DNA from: Pseudoalteromonas rhizosphaerae
Lineage (GTDB): Bacteria; Pseudomonadota; Gammaproteobacteria; Enterobacterales; Alteromonadaceae
Length of the DNA: 64,000 nt
Assembly (NCBI RefSeq): GCF_902498845.1
Contig: NZ_CABVLM010000004.1
Span: forward strand, 186,001 to 250,000
Direction: 5' to 3'
The position numbers and the translations under genes were made by a program. Below the pieces are notes generated by a model. That model saw only the letters and a list, made by a program, of their open reading frames with translations. It did not search any database and was not told the DNA's origin. This document shows positions 15,534 to 25,109 of the stretch, piece by piece. Position 1 is the first letter of the stretch, and the number at the start of each line of letters is the position of its first letter.

Positions 15534-16184
15534 ATGGAAACCACAAACAAGCTAAAAGATATTAATGAAGTGTTGGAATTTTTATATCAAGAATTTCCGC
15601 AATGTTTTAAACAAAAAGACGGCATCAAGCCGCTGAAAGTAGGTATCTTTAAAGATATCGCTGAGCGAATTGAAGGTTCTGAAAAAGTTAGTAAGACGCA
15701 AGTACGTCAAGCACTGAGAAAATATACGTCTAACTGGCGTTATTTAGAAGCCGTGACTAAGTCTGAATTTCGTATTGATCTTGATGGAAATCAAGATGCT
15801 AAAGTGGAACAAGAGCACATTGATCATGCTCAAAAAGCACTTGAAGAAAGTCGTGCGAAAATGGCTAAACGTAAAAAGTCACAACGTCCACGTAATGATT
15901 CAGACACAAAATCTTACAAAAAGAAACCAGGCCAATTCGCTAAACCAGGCGATAAAAACGCTAAAGTTAATGCCACACCAGCAAAAGCTGCGCCGGTTAA
16001 ACGTTCAGGTAAAATTGAACCTTTACCAGCAAGTGAGGTCAAGGTTAATAACAAAGTTAAAGTTAAACTTGGCCAAGCCCTTGTTAATGCAGTAATCACT
16101 GAAGTGAACAAAGAAGACGTTCATGTAGAGTTGGTAACTGGCATGCAAGTTAAAACTAAAGCAGACAGCCTGTACATTATTTAA
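15534..16184 (+). CDS. proQ: RNA chaperone ProQ
   Basis: A 216-residue RNA-binding protein. An N-terminal FinO/ProQ domain (about residues 5-115, including LYQEFPQCF and KVSKTQVRQALRKYTSNWRYL) binds structured sRNAs and mRNA 3' ends. A Lys/Ala-rich linker (115-158) leads to a C-terminal Tudor-like domain (about 160-216, ending TGMQVKTKADSLYII). It lies between the acidic gene and prc, with 26 bases to prc, and all are likely co-transcribed from msrC. Confidence 0.94.
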   Translation: METTNKLKDINEVLEFLYQEFPQCFKQKDGIKPLKVGIFKDIAERIEGSEKVSKTQVRQALRKYTSNWRYLEAVTKSEFRIDLDGNQDAKVEQEHIDHAQKALEESRAKMAKRKKSQRPRNDSDTKSYKKKPGQFAKPGDKNAKVNATPAKAAPVKRSGKIEPLPASEVKVNNKVKVKLGQALVNAVITEVNKEDVHVELVTGMQVKTKADSLYII

Positions 16185-16210
16185 GCTGTATATAAATTAA
16201 GGAGTTGTGT

Positions 16211-18250
16211 ATGAGTCAGAAGTTTAAGCTCATTCCGTTAGTTGCCGCCCTGTATTCAGGTTTATTATTTGCATCAGATATTGCTGATGTTAATGATGTA
16301 GTTACAGCAAAAGACTTGCCAGTACTTACGCAAGAGAGTCAGCATAGTACGGCTAGCAAACGGGTGACAAACTTATTTACTCGTGCACATTATAAACCAA
16401 TTCGTTTTGATGACGCACTTTCAAGTAAAGTGTTTGACCGTTATATCGAATCCCTTGATTTTAATAAAAGCGTCTTTTTGGCTGCGGATATTGCCTCATT
16501 TGAGCAATACCGCAACCAATTTGATAATGCATTAACGACCGGTAAACTTGATTTTACCTTTGATATTTTCAACCTAAGCATGCAGCGTCGTTTTGAGCGT
16601 TATGAGTATTCTTTAAAGTTACTTGAAACACCAATGACCTTTGATAAGGCTGATGAATATTACTTTGATCGTGAAGATGCTGATTGGGCAAAAACGCAAG
16701 CTGAGTTAGACGAGCTTTGGCGTGAACGTGTAAAATATGATGCACTACGATTAAAAATGACCGGCAAAGATTGGCCTGGTATCAAAGAATTATTAACTAA
16801 GCGTTATCACAATGCACAAAAACGTTTAGTGCAAACCAATAGTGAAGATGTATTTCAGATCGTAATGAACTCTTTTGCGCGAAGTATTGAAGCACATACC
16901 TCCTATTTATCGCCACGCAGAGCTGAACAGTTCAAAATGGACATGGATCTTGAACTAGAAGGTATTGGTGCAGTACTTAGCTACGACGAAGACTACACGG
17001 TTATTCGCAGCTTAGTTCCAGGCGGACCTGCTGATAAATCGGAGCAAATTAAAGCTGACGACCGTATTATCGGCGTTGCTCAAGACAAAGAAGAATTTGT
17101 TGATGTCATTGGTTGGCGTTTAGATGACGTTGTTGATTTAATCAAAGGACCAAAAGGCACTAAGGTGCGGTTACAATACTTAAAAGGTGCTGATGATCAT
17201 GGCGCGCCTAAAGTAGTTGAAATTATTCGCGATAAAATTCGCCTCGAAGATAGAGCGGCAAAATCAGAAGTATTCAAAGCAAAATATTCTGATTTAACCA
17301 GCAAAATAGGTGTTATCGAGATCCCTGGTTTCTACAACAACTTGTCTAAAGACGTTAAAGTAGAATTGGCGAAATTAAAAGAAGCCAAAGTAGATGGCAT
17401 TATAATTGACCTACGCCAAAATGGTGGTGGTTCATTATATGAAGCAACACAACTATCTGGTTTGTTTTTTGACCAAGGTCCAGTGGTACAAATTCATACT
17501 CTAAATAATCGCATTGAAGAGCAAAAAGACCGCGATGGTGTTACGTTTTACGACGGCCCCCTAACAGTACTTGTTGATCGGTACAGCGCATCTGCCTCTG
17601 AGATTTTTGCTGCAGCGATGCAAGACTATGGTCGAGCAGTAATAATTGGTGAGCAAACGTTTGGTAAAGGCACTGTGCAACAGCATAAGGGCTTAGGCCG
17701 TGCTTACGATTTATACGATAATCCACTTGGCAGTGTGCAATATACGATTGCAAAGTTCTATCGTATCAATGGTGGTAGTACACAGCATAAAGGTGTGATC
17801 CCAGATATTTCATTCCCATCAGCAATTGATCCAGCGGAATGGGGCGAAAGCCAAGAGGATAATGCATTACCGTGGGACAGTATCGTACGCGCCAAATATA
17901 ACTCGGTTGATGACTTACACCCAGCTATTGCTTACTTAAGCAAAGCGCATGCTGAACGCATTAAATCAGAACCTGAGTTTAACTATGTTTTTCAAGATAT
18001 TACGCGTTATAAAGAAGAGAAAGACCGGAAAACTATTTCTCTTGTAGAAGCGCAGCGTATTAAAGAAAAAGACGATGGTGAAGCGCGTGCATTAGCTCGT
18101 ACTAATGAAAGGCTTACTCGTTTAGGTGAAAAACCAATCGAGAGCTTGGATGATGCGCCTGATGTCTTAGACGACTTAGATCCATTCTTAGAAGAAGCTG
18201 CATTAATTACCCAAGATTATATCAAGTTTGGTCGTGTAGCTAAGAAATAA
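16211..18250 (+). CDS. prc: Carboxy-terminal (tail-specific) protease Prc
   Basis: A 679-residue periplasmic serine protease that trims or degrades proteins from the C-terminus, including penicillin-binding protein 3 and cell-wall hydrolases in E. coli. It has a signal peptide (residues 1-22), an N-terminal helical region, a PDZ domain around 235-320 and a protease domain. The catalytic serine is in YSASASEIFAAAMQDYG and the lysine in FGKGTVQ, 25 residues later. A C-terminal DUF3340 region follows. ATG at 16211 has AGGAG seven bases upstream; a TTG two codons earlier overlaps that site. The msrC-proQ-prc order is conserved with E. coli. Confidence 0.94.
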   Translation: MSQKFKLIPLVAALYSGLLFASDIADVNDVVTAKDLPVLTQESQHSTASKRVTNLFTRAHYKPIRFDDALSSKVFDRYIESLDFNKSVFLAADIASFEQYRNQFDNALTTGKLDFTFDIFNLSMQRRFERYEYSLKLLETPMTFDKADEYYFDREDADWAKTQAELDELWRERVKYDALRLKMTGKDWPGIKELLTKRYHNAQKRLVQTNSEDVFQIVMNSFARSIEAHTSYLSPRRAEQFKMDMDLELEGIGAVLSYDEDYTVIRSLVPGGPADKSEQIKADDRIIGVAQDKEEFVDVIGWRLDDVVDLIKGPKGTKVRLQYLKGADDHGAPKVVEIIRDKIRLEDRAAKSEVFKAKYSDLTSKIGVIEIPGFYNNLSKDVKVELAKLKEAKVDGIIIDLRQNGGGSLYEATQLSGLFFDQGPVVQIHTLNNRIEEQKDRDGVTFYDGPLTVLVDRYSASASEIFAAAMQDYGRAVIIGEQTFGKGTVQQHKGLGRAYDLYDNPLGSVQYTIAKFYRINGGSTQHKGVIPDISFPSAIDPAEWGESQEDNALPWDSIVRAKYNSVDDLHPAIAYLSKAHAERIKSEPEFNYVFQDITRYKEEKDRKTISLVEAQRIKEKDDGEARALARTNERLTRLGEKPIESLDDAPDVLDDLDPFLEEAALITQDYIKFGRVAKK

Positions 18251-18268
18251 CTTGTTTTACAGGTTAAT

Positions 18269-18294
18269 AAAAAAGGCGCTTTGGCGCCTTTTTT
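18269..18294 (+). terminator. Rho-independent terminator after prc
   Basis: AAAAAAGGCGC-TTTG-GCGCCTTTTTT: a compact GC stem between an A-run and a T-run, 19 bases after the prc stop. Confidence 0.9.
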
Positions 18295-18400
18295 GCTGCC
18301 TAAAACTCTTGATATTGCTATAATTACTGATTAAACGCTGACAAAAGTAAGTAACTTAGTTAGGCTAAGCGTCGCGTCTGTGCTAAAAAATAATAATTAA

Positions 18401-18420
18401 ACGCGCATAAAAATGCGCGT
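18401..18420 (+). promoter_or_regulatory. Perfect 8-bp inverted repeat in the nhaC leader
   Basis: ACGCGCAT-AAAA-ATGCGCGT abuts the AGGAG ribosome site of nhaC. In RNA it would be a stable hairpin next to the site; in DNA it could be an operator. The upstream in-frame ATG at 18413 lies inside its 3' arm. Confidence 0.55.
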
Positions 18421-18433
18421 AGGAGTCTCAATT

Positions 18434-19891
18434 TTGAATTCACAAAAAGAAAAACCCATCCTACAGGCCAGCTTTTTCGATGCCTTGATCCCAATTTCTG
18501 TACTGATTTGTTTATTAGGTGCTGCGGTCTATTTATTTGGTGATAGTTCGTCATCAGGACCGAATCAAATTGCGCTACTGTTTGCTACATTTACAGCTGC
18601 TCTTATTGGCCTTAAAAATGGCTATACTTGGAAAAAACTTGAACAAGCGATGATAGAGGGGATCACTCTATCTTTGGGCGCTATATTAATTTTGTTAATG
18701 GTTGGCGCGCTGATCGGCACTTGGCTGCTGTCAGGCACTGTACCTACACTTATTTATTATGGTTTACAGGTAATTAATCCTAGTTGGTTTTACGCAGCAA
18801 GCTGTTTAATTTGTGGCATTGTAGCAATGAGTATTGGTAGCTCTTGGACCACGGCGGCGACAATAGGTGTAGCGCTACTCGGTGTTGCTACTGGCCTTGG
18901 ATTAGAGCAAACAGTGACGGCCGGTGCCGTAATATCTGGGGCTTACTTTGGCGATAAACTCAGTCCACTGTCTGAAACAACAAATTTAGCTCCTGCGGTT
19001 GTGGGAGCTGATTTATTCGAGCATATTCATCATATGCTATGGACGACTGTACCAAGTTTTGTGATTGCATTAATCATCTTTATTTTTATGGGCTTTAATG
19101 CCACAGCGTCAAGTGAGGCTGGGCGTATTGATGAAATAACCGCTATTCTACAACAAAACTTTAATATAGGTTTAGAGATGCTGGTGCCACTGATTGTTTT
19201 ACTGGTGTTAGCAATTAAAAAAATGCCTGCATTTCCGGCAATTTCTATCGGTGCGGTACTTGGTGCAGTATGGGCAATGATTTTTCAATCAGACCTAATT
19301 GCAACACAAATTGATAGCTCCCAGGGGCAAATTGTCGGTTATTTTAAATTGGTTTGGAGTACATTTTTTGATGGCTTTAGTATCCTGACAGGCGATGAAA
19401 AAATGGACTCATTACTCAGTGGTGGTGGGATGTCTGGCATGTTAACCACAACGTGGCTGATCATGACGGCATTGATGTTTGGCGCCATTATGGAAAAAAC
19501 AGGTTTATTAGATATTTTTGTAAAAAGTATTCTTAAAATTGCGAAAAGCACTGGCTCTTTAATTACTGCTACTATTGCGACCTGTATTGGTACCAATGTA
19601 ATTGCTGCAGATCAGTATATCGCTATTGTGGTCCCTGGTCGGATGTTTAAAGAAGAATATGCAAAGCGTGGTTTGAAACCTGTTAATTTATCAAGAACAT
19701 TAGAAGATGGCGGGACGATAACCAGTCCTCTGATCCCTTGGAATACCTGTGGTGCATATATGCAAAGTGTATTACTGATCAACCCATTTGATTATGCGCT
19801 ATATGCATTTTTTAATCTTATTAATCCATTACTAGCTGTTATTTATGCTTACCTAGGCATTAAAATTTTACGTATTAAGCCAAAACAATAG
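18434..19891 (+). CDS. nhaC: Na+/H+ antiporter NhaC
   Basis: An inner membrane antiporter of about 485 residues, family NhaC, exporting sodium in exchange for protons, which suits a marine organism. Eleven or so hydrophobic helices are visible, and the conserved GAYFGDKLSPLSETTNLAPAV lies near residue 175. I place the start at TTG (18434), because AGGAG at 18421-18425 is eight bases before it. The ATG at 18413 has no ribosome site and lies within a hairpin. Both flanks are independent units. Confidence 0.9.
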   Translation: MNSQKEKPILQASFFDALIPISVLICLLGAAVYLFGDSSSSGPNQIALLFATFTAALIGLKNGYTWKKLEQAMIEGITLSLGAILILLMVGALIGTWLLSGTVPTLIYYGLQVINPSWFYAASCLICGIVAMSIGSSWTTAATIGVALLGVATGLGLEQTVTAGAVISGAYFGDKLSPLSETTNLAPAVVGADLFEHIHHMLWTTVPSFVIALIIFIFMGFNATASSEAGRIDEITAILQQNFNIGLEMLVPLIVLLVLAIKKMPAFPAISIGAVLGAVWAMIFQSDLIATQIDSSQGQIVGYFKLVWSTFFDGFSILTGDEKMDSLLSGGGMSGMLTTTWLIMTALMFGAIMEKTGLLDIFVKSILKIAKSTGSLITATIATCIGTNVIAADQYIAIVVPGRMFKEEYAKRGLKPVNLSRTLEDGGTITSPLIPWNTCGAYMQSVLLINPFDYALYAFFNLINPLLAVIYAYLGIKILRIKPKQ

Positions 19892-19940
19892 CCATAAATT
19901 ATACGCTCCTCTGTTAAGAGGAGCCACTTTGGAGTTTCAC

Positions 19941-22535
19941 ATGACTGCATTAAAAAAACCTCAAGCACAGTATCTTAAAGATTACCAAGCTCCACCATTT
20001 TTAATTGATCACATTGATTTGACCTTCGATTTATTGCCGTTAAACACCCGTGTTACGAGTGTTATGACGATCACGAAAAAAATAGCTGGTGTGGCAGATT
20101 TAGTGCTTGATGGCATTGATTTGACGCTGATCTCAATTACTGTAGATAACAACGCATATACAGATTATGACCTACGTGATGAGCAGCTTGTGATCCATAA
20201 TTTACCAGCGCAATGTCAGCTTACAATCGTTAATGAAATAGCGCCAAAAACTAACACATCTTTAGAAGGTTTATATCTATCTGGCGGTGCGTATTGTACA
20301 CAATGTGAAGCGCAAGGTTTTAGAAAAATAACCTATTATCTTGACCGCCCAGACGTACTTGCAAGCTTTGACGTGACGATTATTGCTGACGAGCAGTTTA
20401 CTCATTTATTATCAAATGGTAATAAATTAGCGGAAGGTAAATTAGACAATGGCCGTCACTTTGCAAAATGGCAAGACCCATTCAAAAAGCCAAGTTACTT
20501 GTTCGCACTTGTTGCAGGGGACTTTGATGTACTTGAAGATACCTTTGTTACGCAAAGTGGTCGTACAATAGATTTAGCCTTGTTTGTTGATAAAGGGAAT
20601 TTACCGAAAACCCCTCATGCGATGGCATCACTTAAAAAATCAATGCGGTGGGATGAGCAGCGTTTTAATCTTGAGTATGATTTAGATATTTACATGATCG
20701 TTGCTGTGGATTTTTTCAATATGGGCGCGATGGAAAATAAAGGTCTTAATATTTTCAACTCTAAATGTGTGTTGGCGAATCAAGAAACCGCCACTGATAA
20801 AGATTATCACACCATAGAGTCAATCGTTGGCCATGAGTATTTTCATAATTGGACAGGAAACCGAGTGACTTGTCGTGATTGGTTTCAACTGTCGTTAAAA
20901 GAAGGCTTAACAGTTTTTCGTGATCAAGAGTTTAGCAGTGATTTAGGCTCGCGGGCACTGAATCGTATTGATGCGGTTAAAGTAATGCGTACTCATCAAT
21001 TCAGTGAAGATGCCGGTCCTATGGCACATCCGATCCGTCCTGAACAAGTGATTGAGATGAATAACTTCTATACAGTAACTGTGTATGACAAAGGCGCTGA
21101 AGTTATCCGTATGATGCACACGTTATTGGGAGAAGAAAAGTTCCAGCAGGGCATGGCACTTTATTTTCAGCGTCATGATGGGCAAGCCGTCACCTGTGAT
21201 GATTTTGTTGCGGCTATGAGTGATGCCTCAGGTATCGATTTAACTCAGTTTAAACGTTGGTATAGCCAAGCTGGCACACCACGGCTAATCGTAAAACAAG
21301 AGTTTGATAAGCTCAATGGTACTTTTTCACTGCATATAGAGCAGCTGGCACCGCTTAATCAGCCAGAAAATGCGCCATTACATATCCCATTTGCTATCGA
21401 GCTACTTGATCAACAGGGCGAGTCTGTCCCTTTACAGTTTGAAGGACAGCCACTTGATCATGTCTTAGATGTCACAACAGCGCAGCAAACGTTTAGCTTT
21501 GATGGTTTAACCGCGAAGCCTGTAGCGGTGCTACTAGAGGATTTCTCTGCGCCGTGTATTGTTGAGCAACAAAATACAGCCACTGAATTATTACACATTA
21601 TGCGCTTTGCGCGCAGTGACTTTTCGCGTTGGGATGCTCAACAACAATTATTCATTGGGGCAGTTAAAGGGGCCATTACAACACCTGAAAATAATCAATT
21701 GGATCCAGCAATTATTTCTGCATTACGTAGTTTATTAGTTGAGCAGGAGGGAGATTTAGCTTTAATTGCGGAATTATTAAAGCTGCCTAGTTTTGATACC
21801 CTCGCAGCTGAGTTTAATGTGATCCCTGTGGATCAATTGGTTGCAGTGACAAATCAGTTTGAGTTACAAATTGCTCAGCAATTGCGTAGTGAGCTCTTAG
21901 ACTGTTATCAAAGTTTAATTGATGACGGCTCTGTAAGTGCAACAGCTGTCGCTATACGTGCATTAAAAGGTATGTGCTTACATTATTTGGCAAAAATTAA
22001 TGAGCTTGATATTAATCAACTCCTTGTTAGTACTGCTAATTCACACAATATGACCAATGTACTCGCCGCGCTCAGTGCAGTGGTAAAAGCTGACAATCCC
22101 TTAGCAAAAGAGTTGTTAAACCAATTTGACAGTCAGTGGCGTCATGATGTGTTAGTGATGGATAAGTGGTTTGCATTGCAAGCAATGCAAGGTGGCGATG
22201 ACGCCATTACTAATATCAAAAAATTATATGATCATCCTTGTTTTGATTTTTCAAACCCAAACCGCGTCAGGGCGTTAGTGGGCAGTTTTAGCCATTTTAA
22301 TACCGCACAGTTTCACCGTGAAGATGGTACAGGTTATCAATTACTCGGTGACTTATTAGTTAAGCTTAATGCAATCAACCCCCAAAATGCATCACGTATG
22401 TTAACGCCATTTATGTCATGGCGCAGATACGATGAAGTACGTTCGGTTGCTATCAAAGCTCAGTTGCAACGTCTTGCTTTGCTTGATAATTTAAGTGACG
22501 ACTTGTATGAAAAAGTTGATAAAGCACTACAATAA
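19941..22535 (+). CDS. pepN: Aminopeptidase N
   Basis: An 864-residue cytoplasmic M1 zinc aminopeptidase that removes N-terminal residues from peptides. The exopeptidase motif GAMENKGLNIFNS and the zinc site HEYFHNWTGNR...LKEGLTVFRDQEF are complete. Length agrees with E. coli PepN (870). ATG at 19941 is preceded by GGAG; a TTG 12 bases upstream overlaps that site and is not used. The small DUF2835 gene follows after three bases. Confidence 0.96.
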   Translation: MTALKKPQAQYLKDYQAPPFLIDHIDLTFDLLPLNTRVTSVMTITKKIAGVADLVLDGIDLTLISITVDNNAYTDYDLRDEQLVIHNLPAQCQLTIVNEIAPKTNTSLEGLYLSGGAYCTQCEAQGFRKITYYLDRPDVLASFDVTIIADEQFTHLLSNGNKLAEGKLDNGRHFAKWQDPFKKPSYLFALVAGDFDVLEDTFVTQSGRTIDLALFVDKGNLPKTPHAMASLKKSMRWDEQRFNLEYDLDIYMIVAVDFFNMGAMENKGLNIFNSKCVLANQETATDKDYHTIESIVGHEYFHNWTGNRVTCRDWFQLSLKEGLTVFRDQEFSSDLGSRALNRIDAVKVMRTHQFSEDAGPMAHPIRPEQVIEMNNFYTVTVYDKGAEVIRMMHTLLGEEKFQQGMALYFQRHDGQAVTCDDFVAAMSDASGIDLTQFKRWYSQAGTPRLIVKQEFDKLNGTFSLHIEQLAPLNQPENAPLHIPFAIELLDQQGESVPLQFEGQPLDHVLDVTTAQQTFSFDGLTAKPVAVLLEDFSAPCIVEQQNTATELLHIMRFARSDFSRWDAQQQLFIGAVKGAITTPENNQLDPAIISALRSLLVEQEGDLALIAELLKLPSFDTLAAEFNVIPVDQLVAVTNQFELQIAQQLRSELLDCYQSLIDDGSVSATAVAIRALKGMCLHYLAKINELDINQLLVSTANSHNMTNVLAALSAVVKADNPLAKELLNQFDSQWRHDVLVMDKWFALQAMQGGDDAITNIKKLYDHPCFDFSNPNRVRALVGSFSHFNTAQFHREDGTGYQLLGDLLVKLNAINPQNASRMLTPFMSWRRYDEVRSVAIKAQLQRLALLDNLSDDLYEKVDKALQ

Positions 22536-22538
22536 ATT

Positions 22539-22760
22539 ATGGTCGAATATTATTTTTTACTGAACTTAACTTACAAACAGTGCATGGATTACTATGAAGG
22601 TAAGTATACATCAGTTCAAGTAATTGAAGATGGTGGCAAAAAAGTACGTTTTGCGGCCAGCCATTTGCGTCCTTTTATTTCTTCTTTAGGAGTAAGAGGG
22701 CGCTTTCGACTTTTGCTTACCCCAGAGCATAAATTTTTACGTTTGGAACGTGTTGCCTAA
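22539..22760 (+). CDS. DUF2835 family small protein
   Basis: A 73-residue protein matching the DUF2835 family (YYFLLNLTYKQCMDYYEGKYTSV...F-ASHLRPFISSLGVRGRFRL...FLRLERV). This is a short, basic, all-beta-looking protein of unknown function found next to pepN in marine gammaproteobacteria. Its ATG is three bases after the pepN stop, so the two are co-transcribed and probably coupled. Confidence 0.85.
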   Translation: MVEYYFLLNLTYKQCMDYYEGKYTSVQVIEDGGKKVRFAASHLRPFISSLGVRGRFRLLLTPEHKFLRLERVA

Positions 22761-22842
22761 AACAATATTTTAAAATAATCACTTATAATATTATTTTTTT
22801 GTTAATTCGATTTGTCCTATTGTTAATTTACGTGTATAAATT

Positions 22843-22862
22843 ATCTGGTAGGACGTCTTACC
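22843..22862. promoter_or_regulatory. FadR-like palindrome upstream of the DUF1302 gene
   Basis: ATCTGGTAGGACGTCTT (22843-22859) matches the FadR operator AACTGGTCGGACCTGTT at 13 of 17 positions as I remember that consensus. The wider TGGTAGGACGTCTTACCA (22846-22863) is an 18-bp palindrome with one mismatched pair. It is 143 bases before the start codon. FadR binding is an inference; another GntR or TetR family regulator could use it. Confidence 0.45.
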
Positions 22863-23005
22863 ATTAGGTGAACGTCAACTAAACAGAAAAATTATGACCG
22901 ATTGAACGCGTTCTATTTGTAATTTCTTTATTTCGCTTCTATCGTTACGACTACACTAAAAACAATAACTTGATCACAAAATTACCCGCGACAGGGGGAC
23001 ACACA

Positions 23006-25102
23006 ATGATAAGAAGATCGCTTTTTGTTAAAAATAAACTAGTACTAGGCATCGCAGCCGCTACTTTAGGGTTATCAGCAGCACCAACACAGGCTGCAAC
23101 ATTTGAGGCCGGAGGGTTTGATATAACCTTCGACTCGACTTTCTCTTATGGGCAAAGTATTCGTGTTGAAGACCGAAACTTTAACTTAATAGGGAAAAGT
23201 AATAACCCGTCTTTTGATTGGACAGGCTACAACTCCGTTTTAAATCCTATTTATTCAGCGCAAGATGTCTGGGCCCAACCTGGCTCTTACTCTAATAACG
23301 GTGACGCTGGGGATTTGAACTTTGATAGTGGTGAGTCTTTTTCAAAGCTGTTGAAAGGGACACACGATTTATCGATCAACAAAGATAACTACGGCCTTTT
23401 CACCCGTTTTATGTATTTTTATGATTTTGAATTGATGGATGGCGATCGCGCCTATGTTAATCCAACTTCAGGCCAAGGAGTTGATCCTTGTGATGATAAA
23501 GACACTAAAAAACAAAGCTGCGCAGATATTCGTCTATTAGATGCTTACGTATGGGCCAACTTTGATTTGAATGAGGGTAATAATCCACTTTCTATTCGCC
23601 TTGGCCAACAAGTTATAAACTGGGGTGAAAGCACATTAATTTCTCACGGTATTAACGTAAATCCGGTCGATATTGACCGATTAAAAGCGCCTGGTGCCGA
23701 GTTAAAAGAAGCCTTTATTCCAGTTGGTATGTTATGGGCATCTTTAGGGATCACTGAAAATGTGACTTTGGAAGGCTTTTACCAGTACCAATGGCATGAA
23801 ACACGCTTACCTGCAGCTGGTACGTATTTTTCAACCAATGACTTTGCCGCAGAAAATGGTTATCAGCAAAATGTACAGCTTGGTTTTACCTCTAACCCTG
23901 ATATAGATTTAGCGTTTTTAACTGATAGCTTAAATAACTTGATGACCACCTTTGGTCAAGCTGCTGCCGCTAAAGGGATCGATCCTGCAAGCCCTGAAGG
24001 TAAAGCGTTATTGGCACAAACTTATCTAGCGTACCCTACTAAAGTCGCGCTTAAAGGCAAAGGAGGGGATGGTAAAACTGAGCCTGATGATGGTGGCCAA
24101 TATGGTTTACGTTTAGGTATGTTTTTACCAGAGTTTAATGACACTGAGGTTGCACTTTATCATGTAAACTACCATAGTCGTCGCCCGCTTATCTCTGGTC
24201 GCGTATCTAACTTTACACAAGCCTCAATGGCTCAAGATTTAGCCATGTTAGCAACGACTAAAATCACTTCTGACAATGTCTCTGATTTAAAAGCATTTGC
24301 TAAAGCAACCAATGAGTATCCAGAAGATATTAAACTGTATGGGTTAAGCTTTAATACATCAATTGGTGAAACAGCGTTTGCTGGTGAGTTCACCTTCCGT
24401 GAAGACGAACCATTACAAATCGATGACGTAGAATTGCTTTATGCTGCTATGCCTGAGCAGTTAGCGGTAGCGGGGCTTCGTCCTGAGTTTGCAGGTATTT
24501 CACAAATGAGCCCGGGTGACGCAATTAGCGTTGTAGGACCTGGCGAATTAGCAAAAGGTTATATTGAGCGTAATACTAGCCAATTGCAGTTTACAGCAAC
24601 ACATTTATTTGGCCCATCACTTTGGGCTGATAGCTGGGCTGTTGTGGGTGAAATTGGTGGTGTGCACATTAATAACATGCCTGAATATGATGAAATGCGT
24701 TTAAATGTATCAGGCACTGGTCGAAGCGGTATTATGACTGGACCAGGTACCGATGATTACTCAACACTTCATATGGCTTTATCAAATGGGCCAGAGCAAA
24801 AAGAGTTTGCATCAGCATCATCGTGGGGATATCGCTTAATTGCCAAAGGCGATTACTATAACTTCTTCAAAGGAGTTAACTTTTCACCTCGTATTGTATT
24901 TTCGCACGATGTAAATGGTAACACACCCGATCCGATGTTCTTATTTATAGAAGATCGTAAGTCACTTGGTGTTACAGCGAACTTTAATTATCAAAATGCA
25001 TGGTCATTTGACTTTAGCTACAACTCTTTCTGGGGTGGCGGTGATATAAATACTTTCTCAGACCGTGATTTTGTTTCTTTCAATATTAAATATTCAATTT
25101 AG
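23006..25102 (+). CDS. DUF1302 family outer-membrane protein
   Basis: A 698-residue exported protein of the DUF1302 family. It has a signal peptide ending near PTQA|ATF (about residue 31) and a body rich in alternating aromatic and polar residues (FDITFDSTFSYGQSIRVED, LSIRLGQQVINWGES, final SFNIKYSI) typical of an outer-membrane beta-barrel. ATG at 23006 has a GGGGGA site; the earlier TTG does not. The DUF1329 gene follows after seven bases. In many proteobacteria these two families are adjacent and linked to RND transporters and lipid or hydrocarbon metabolism, but the cargo is unproven. Confidence 0.85.
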   Translation: MIRRSLFVKNKLVLGIAAATLGLSAAPTQAATFEAGGFDITFDSTFSYGQSIRVEDRNFNLIGKSNNPSFDWTGYNSVLNPIYSAQDVWAQPGSYSNNGDAGDLNFDSGESFSKLLKGTHDLSINKDNYGLFTRFMYFYDFELMDGDRAYVNPTSGQGVDPCDDKDTKKQSCADIRLLDAYVWANFDLNEGNNPLSIRLGQQVINWGESTLISHGINVNPVDIDRLKAPGAELKEAFIPVGMLWASLGITENVTLEGFYQYQWHETRLPAAGTYFSTNDFAAENGYQQNVQLGFTSNPDIDLAFLTDSLNNLMTTFGQAAAAKGIDPASPEGKALLAQTYLAYPTKVALKGKGGDGKTEPDDGGQYGLRLGMFLPEFNDTEVALYHVNYHSRRPLISGRVSNFTQASMAQDLAMLATTKITSDNVSDLKAFAKATNEYPEDIKLYGLSFNTSIGETAFAGEFTFREDEPLQIDDVELLYAAMPEQLAVAGLRPEFAGISQMSPGDAISVVGPGELAKGYIERNTSQLQFTATHLFGPSLWADSWAVVGEIGGVHINNMPEYDEMRLNVSGTGRSGIMTGPGTDDYSTLHMALSNGPEQKEFASASSWGYRLIAKGDYYNFFKGVNFSPRIVFSHDVNGNTPDPMFLFIEDRKSLGVTANFNYQNAWSFDFSYNSFWGGGDINTFSDRDFVSFNIKYSI

Positions 25103-25109
25103 GGGTATC

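Noticed and set aside
15775..16095. 106-residue Lys-rich frame inside proQ
   Set aside because: Shadow of the low-complexity proQ linker in another frame; no start signal.
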